A DNA stretch of 5,271 bases, taken from Pseudomonadota bacterium. GTDB taxonomy: Bacteria; Pseudomonadota; Alphaproteobacteria; Paracaedibacterales; CAITNM01. The stretch spans positions 1 to 5,271 of the forward strand of contig JAPLON010000101.1 of NCBI GenBank assembly GCA_026400695.1. The letters are read 5' to 3'. The stretch's first letter is position 1, and every line of letters begins with the position of its first letter. Position numbers and translations under genes: made by a program. This document shows positions 4,643-5,271 of this stretch, piece by piece. The notes beneath the pieces were generated by a model that saw nothing but the letters and a program-made list of their open reading frames with translations, was not told where the DNA came from and ran no database searches.

Positions 4643-5271
4643 GTATCTCGCGTTTACCCTGATGATTTGCAGGACTAACTACCCCATGCTTTTCCATCAG
4701 TTCCACAATTCTTGCCGCCCGGTTATAACCGATTTGAAAATGGCGTTGAATAAAACTAGTTGAAACTTTATTTTCACGTTTAATTAATTCAACAGCTTGT
4801 GAATAGATCACATCACCACCATCATTACTATCAACATTAGATAAAAACATATCTTCACTATCTATAGTTACATCATCTACATAGCTAGGCTCGCCTTGCT
4901 GTTTCAAAAAAGCAACAACTGCTTCAACTTCCGTATCTTTCATAAACGGCCCATGGACGCGTACTACACGGCCAACTCCACTCATATAAAGCATATCACC
5001 CTGCCCCAAGAGCTGTTCAGCACCTTGGTCACCTAAAATAGTACGGCTATCAATCTTGGAGGTAACCTGAAAACTTATTCTAGTTGGGAAATTAGCCTTA
5101 ATTGTTCCAGTAATCACATCAACAGAAGGTCTCTGCGTTGCCATAATCAAGTGAATACCAGCCGCACGTGCCATCTGCGCTAAACGCTGCACAGCAGCTT
5201 CCACCTCTTTGCCCGCAACAATCATTAAATCAGCCATTTCATCAATAACCACTATAATGTAAGGAAGCGGT
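4632..5271 (-). CDS. ftsK: DNA translocase FtsK, C-terminal part (5' end outside window)
   Basis: The frame runs to the right edge of the window and encodes the last 212 complete codons before TAG at 4632-4634. FtsK is the septum-anchored hexameric ATPase that pumps DNA during chromosome dimer resolution and segregation. The visible part starts at PLPYIIVVIDEMADLM, the Walker B region of the beta motor domain. It continues through VQRLAQMARAAGIHLIMATQ, RPSVDVITGTIKANFPTRI, SKIDSRTILGDQGAEQLLG and GDMLYMSGVGRVVRVHGPF, all family hallmarks. After an acidic linker, the last 57 residues (4635-4805) are the winged-helix gamma domain (AVELIKRENKVSTSFIQR, GYNRAARIVELMEKHG) that reads polar KOPS sites and touches XerD. 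A GTG at 5250-5252 is internal and not the start. Walker A and the membrane domain lie beyond the window. Confidence 0.97.
   Translation of the reverse strand, partial: PLPYIIVVIDEMADLMIVAGKEVEAAVQRLAQMARAAGIHLIMATQRPSVDVITGTIKANFPTRISFQVTSKIDSRTILGDQGAEQLLGQGDMLYMSGVGRVVRVHGPFMKDTEVEAVVAFLKQQGEPSYVDDVTIDSEDMFLSNVDSNDGGDVIYSQAVELIKRENKVSTSFIQRHFQIGYNRAARIVELMEKHGVVSPANHQGKREILVS

Noticed and set aside
5250..5252. GTG as the start codon of a separate short FtsK-like gene
   Set aside because: The frame stays open upstream to the window edge and encodes the conserved residues PLPYII before the Walker B strand, so this is an internal codon.

Overview
The window looks like a chromosomal segment of an AT-rich alphaproteobacterium. 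The LysR regulator, with its MDWDRLRVFH opening and SQSAVSRQ recognition helix, has the form common in that class. A shikimate kinase next to a CNNM/CorC-type CBS protein is also an alphaproteobacterial arrangement. The low GC content, A/T homopolymers inside genes and small secreted orphan proteins suggest a host-associated lineage such as Holosporales or Rickettsiales. That placement is inference; no marker gene here settles it.

Layout, left to right. Bases 1-72 (+) hold the last 23 codons of an unrecognised gene, followed by a strong bidirectional hairpin terminator (96-139). Bases 237-608 (-) encode a 123-residue predicted secreted protein whose C-terminal half is nine tandem 7-residue (21-bp) units. 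A hairpin plus T-run terminator (641-673) separates it from a LysR-type regulator (738-1634, -). The 334-bp AT-rich region 1635-1968 carries a dyad and promoter-like elements. A possible small membrane-protein gene (1969-2127, +) lies divergent from lysR.

The right half is a minus-strand block. First comes the end of ftsK (5271-4632, 5' end outside the window), then aroK (4551-3946), an unrecognised secreted 175-residue protein with four mature cysteines (3919-3392), and a CNNM/CorC-type transporter-like protein (3391-2120). The last three are probably one transcript: there are 26 nt between aroK and the orphan gene, and the orphan's TAA directly abuts the CNNM ATG.

Functionally, FtsK serves chromosome segregation at division, AroK acts in aromatic amino-acid synthesis, and the CNNM protein probably handles Mg2+ or other divalent cations. 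No mobile element, CRISPR array, rRNA or tRNA was seen. The most unusual points are the heptad-repeat secreted protein, the AroK position where the usual shikimate-binding arginine is leucine, and the orphan secreted gene lying where aroB is often found.
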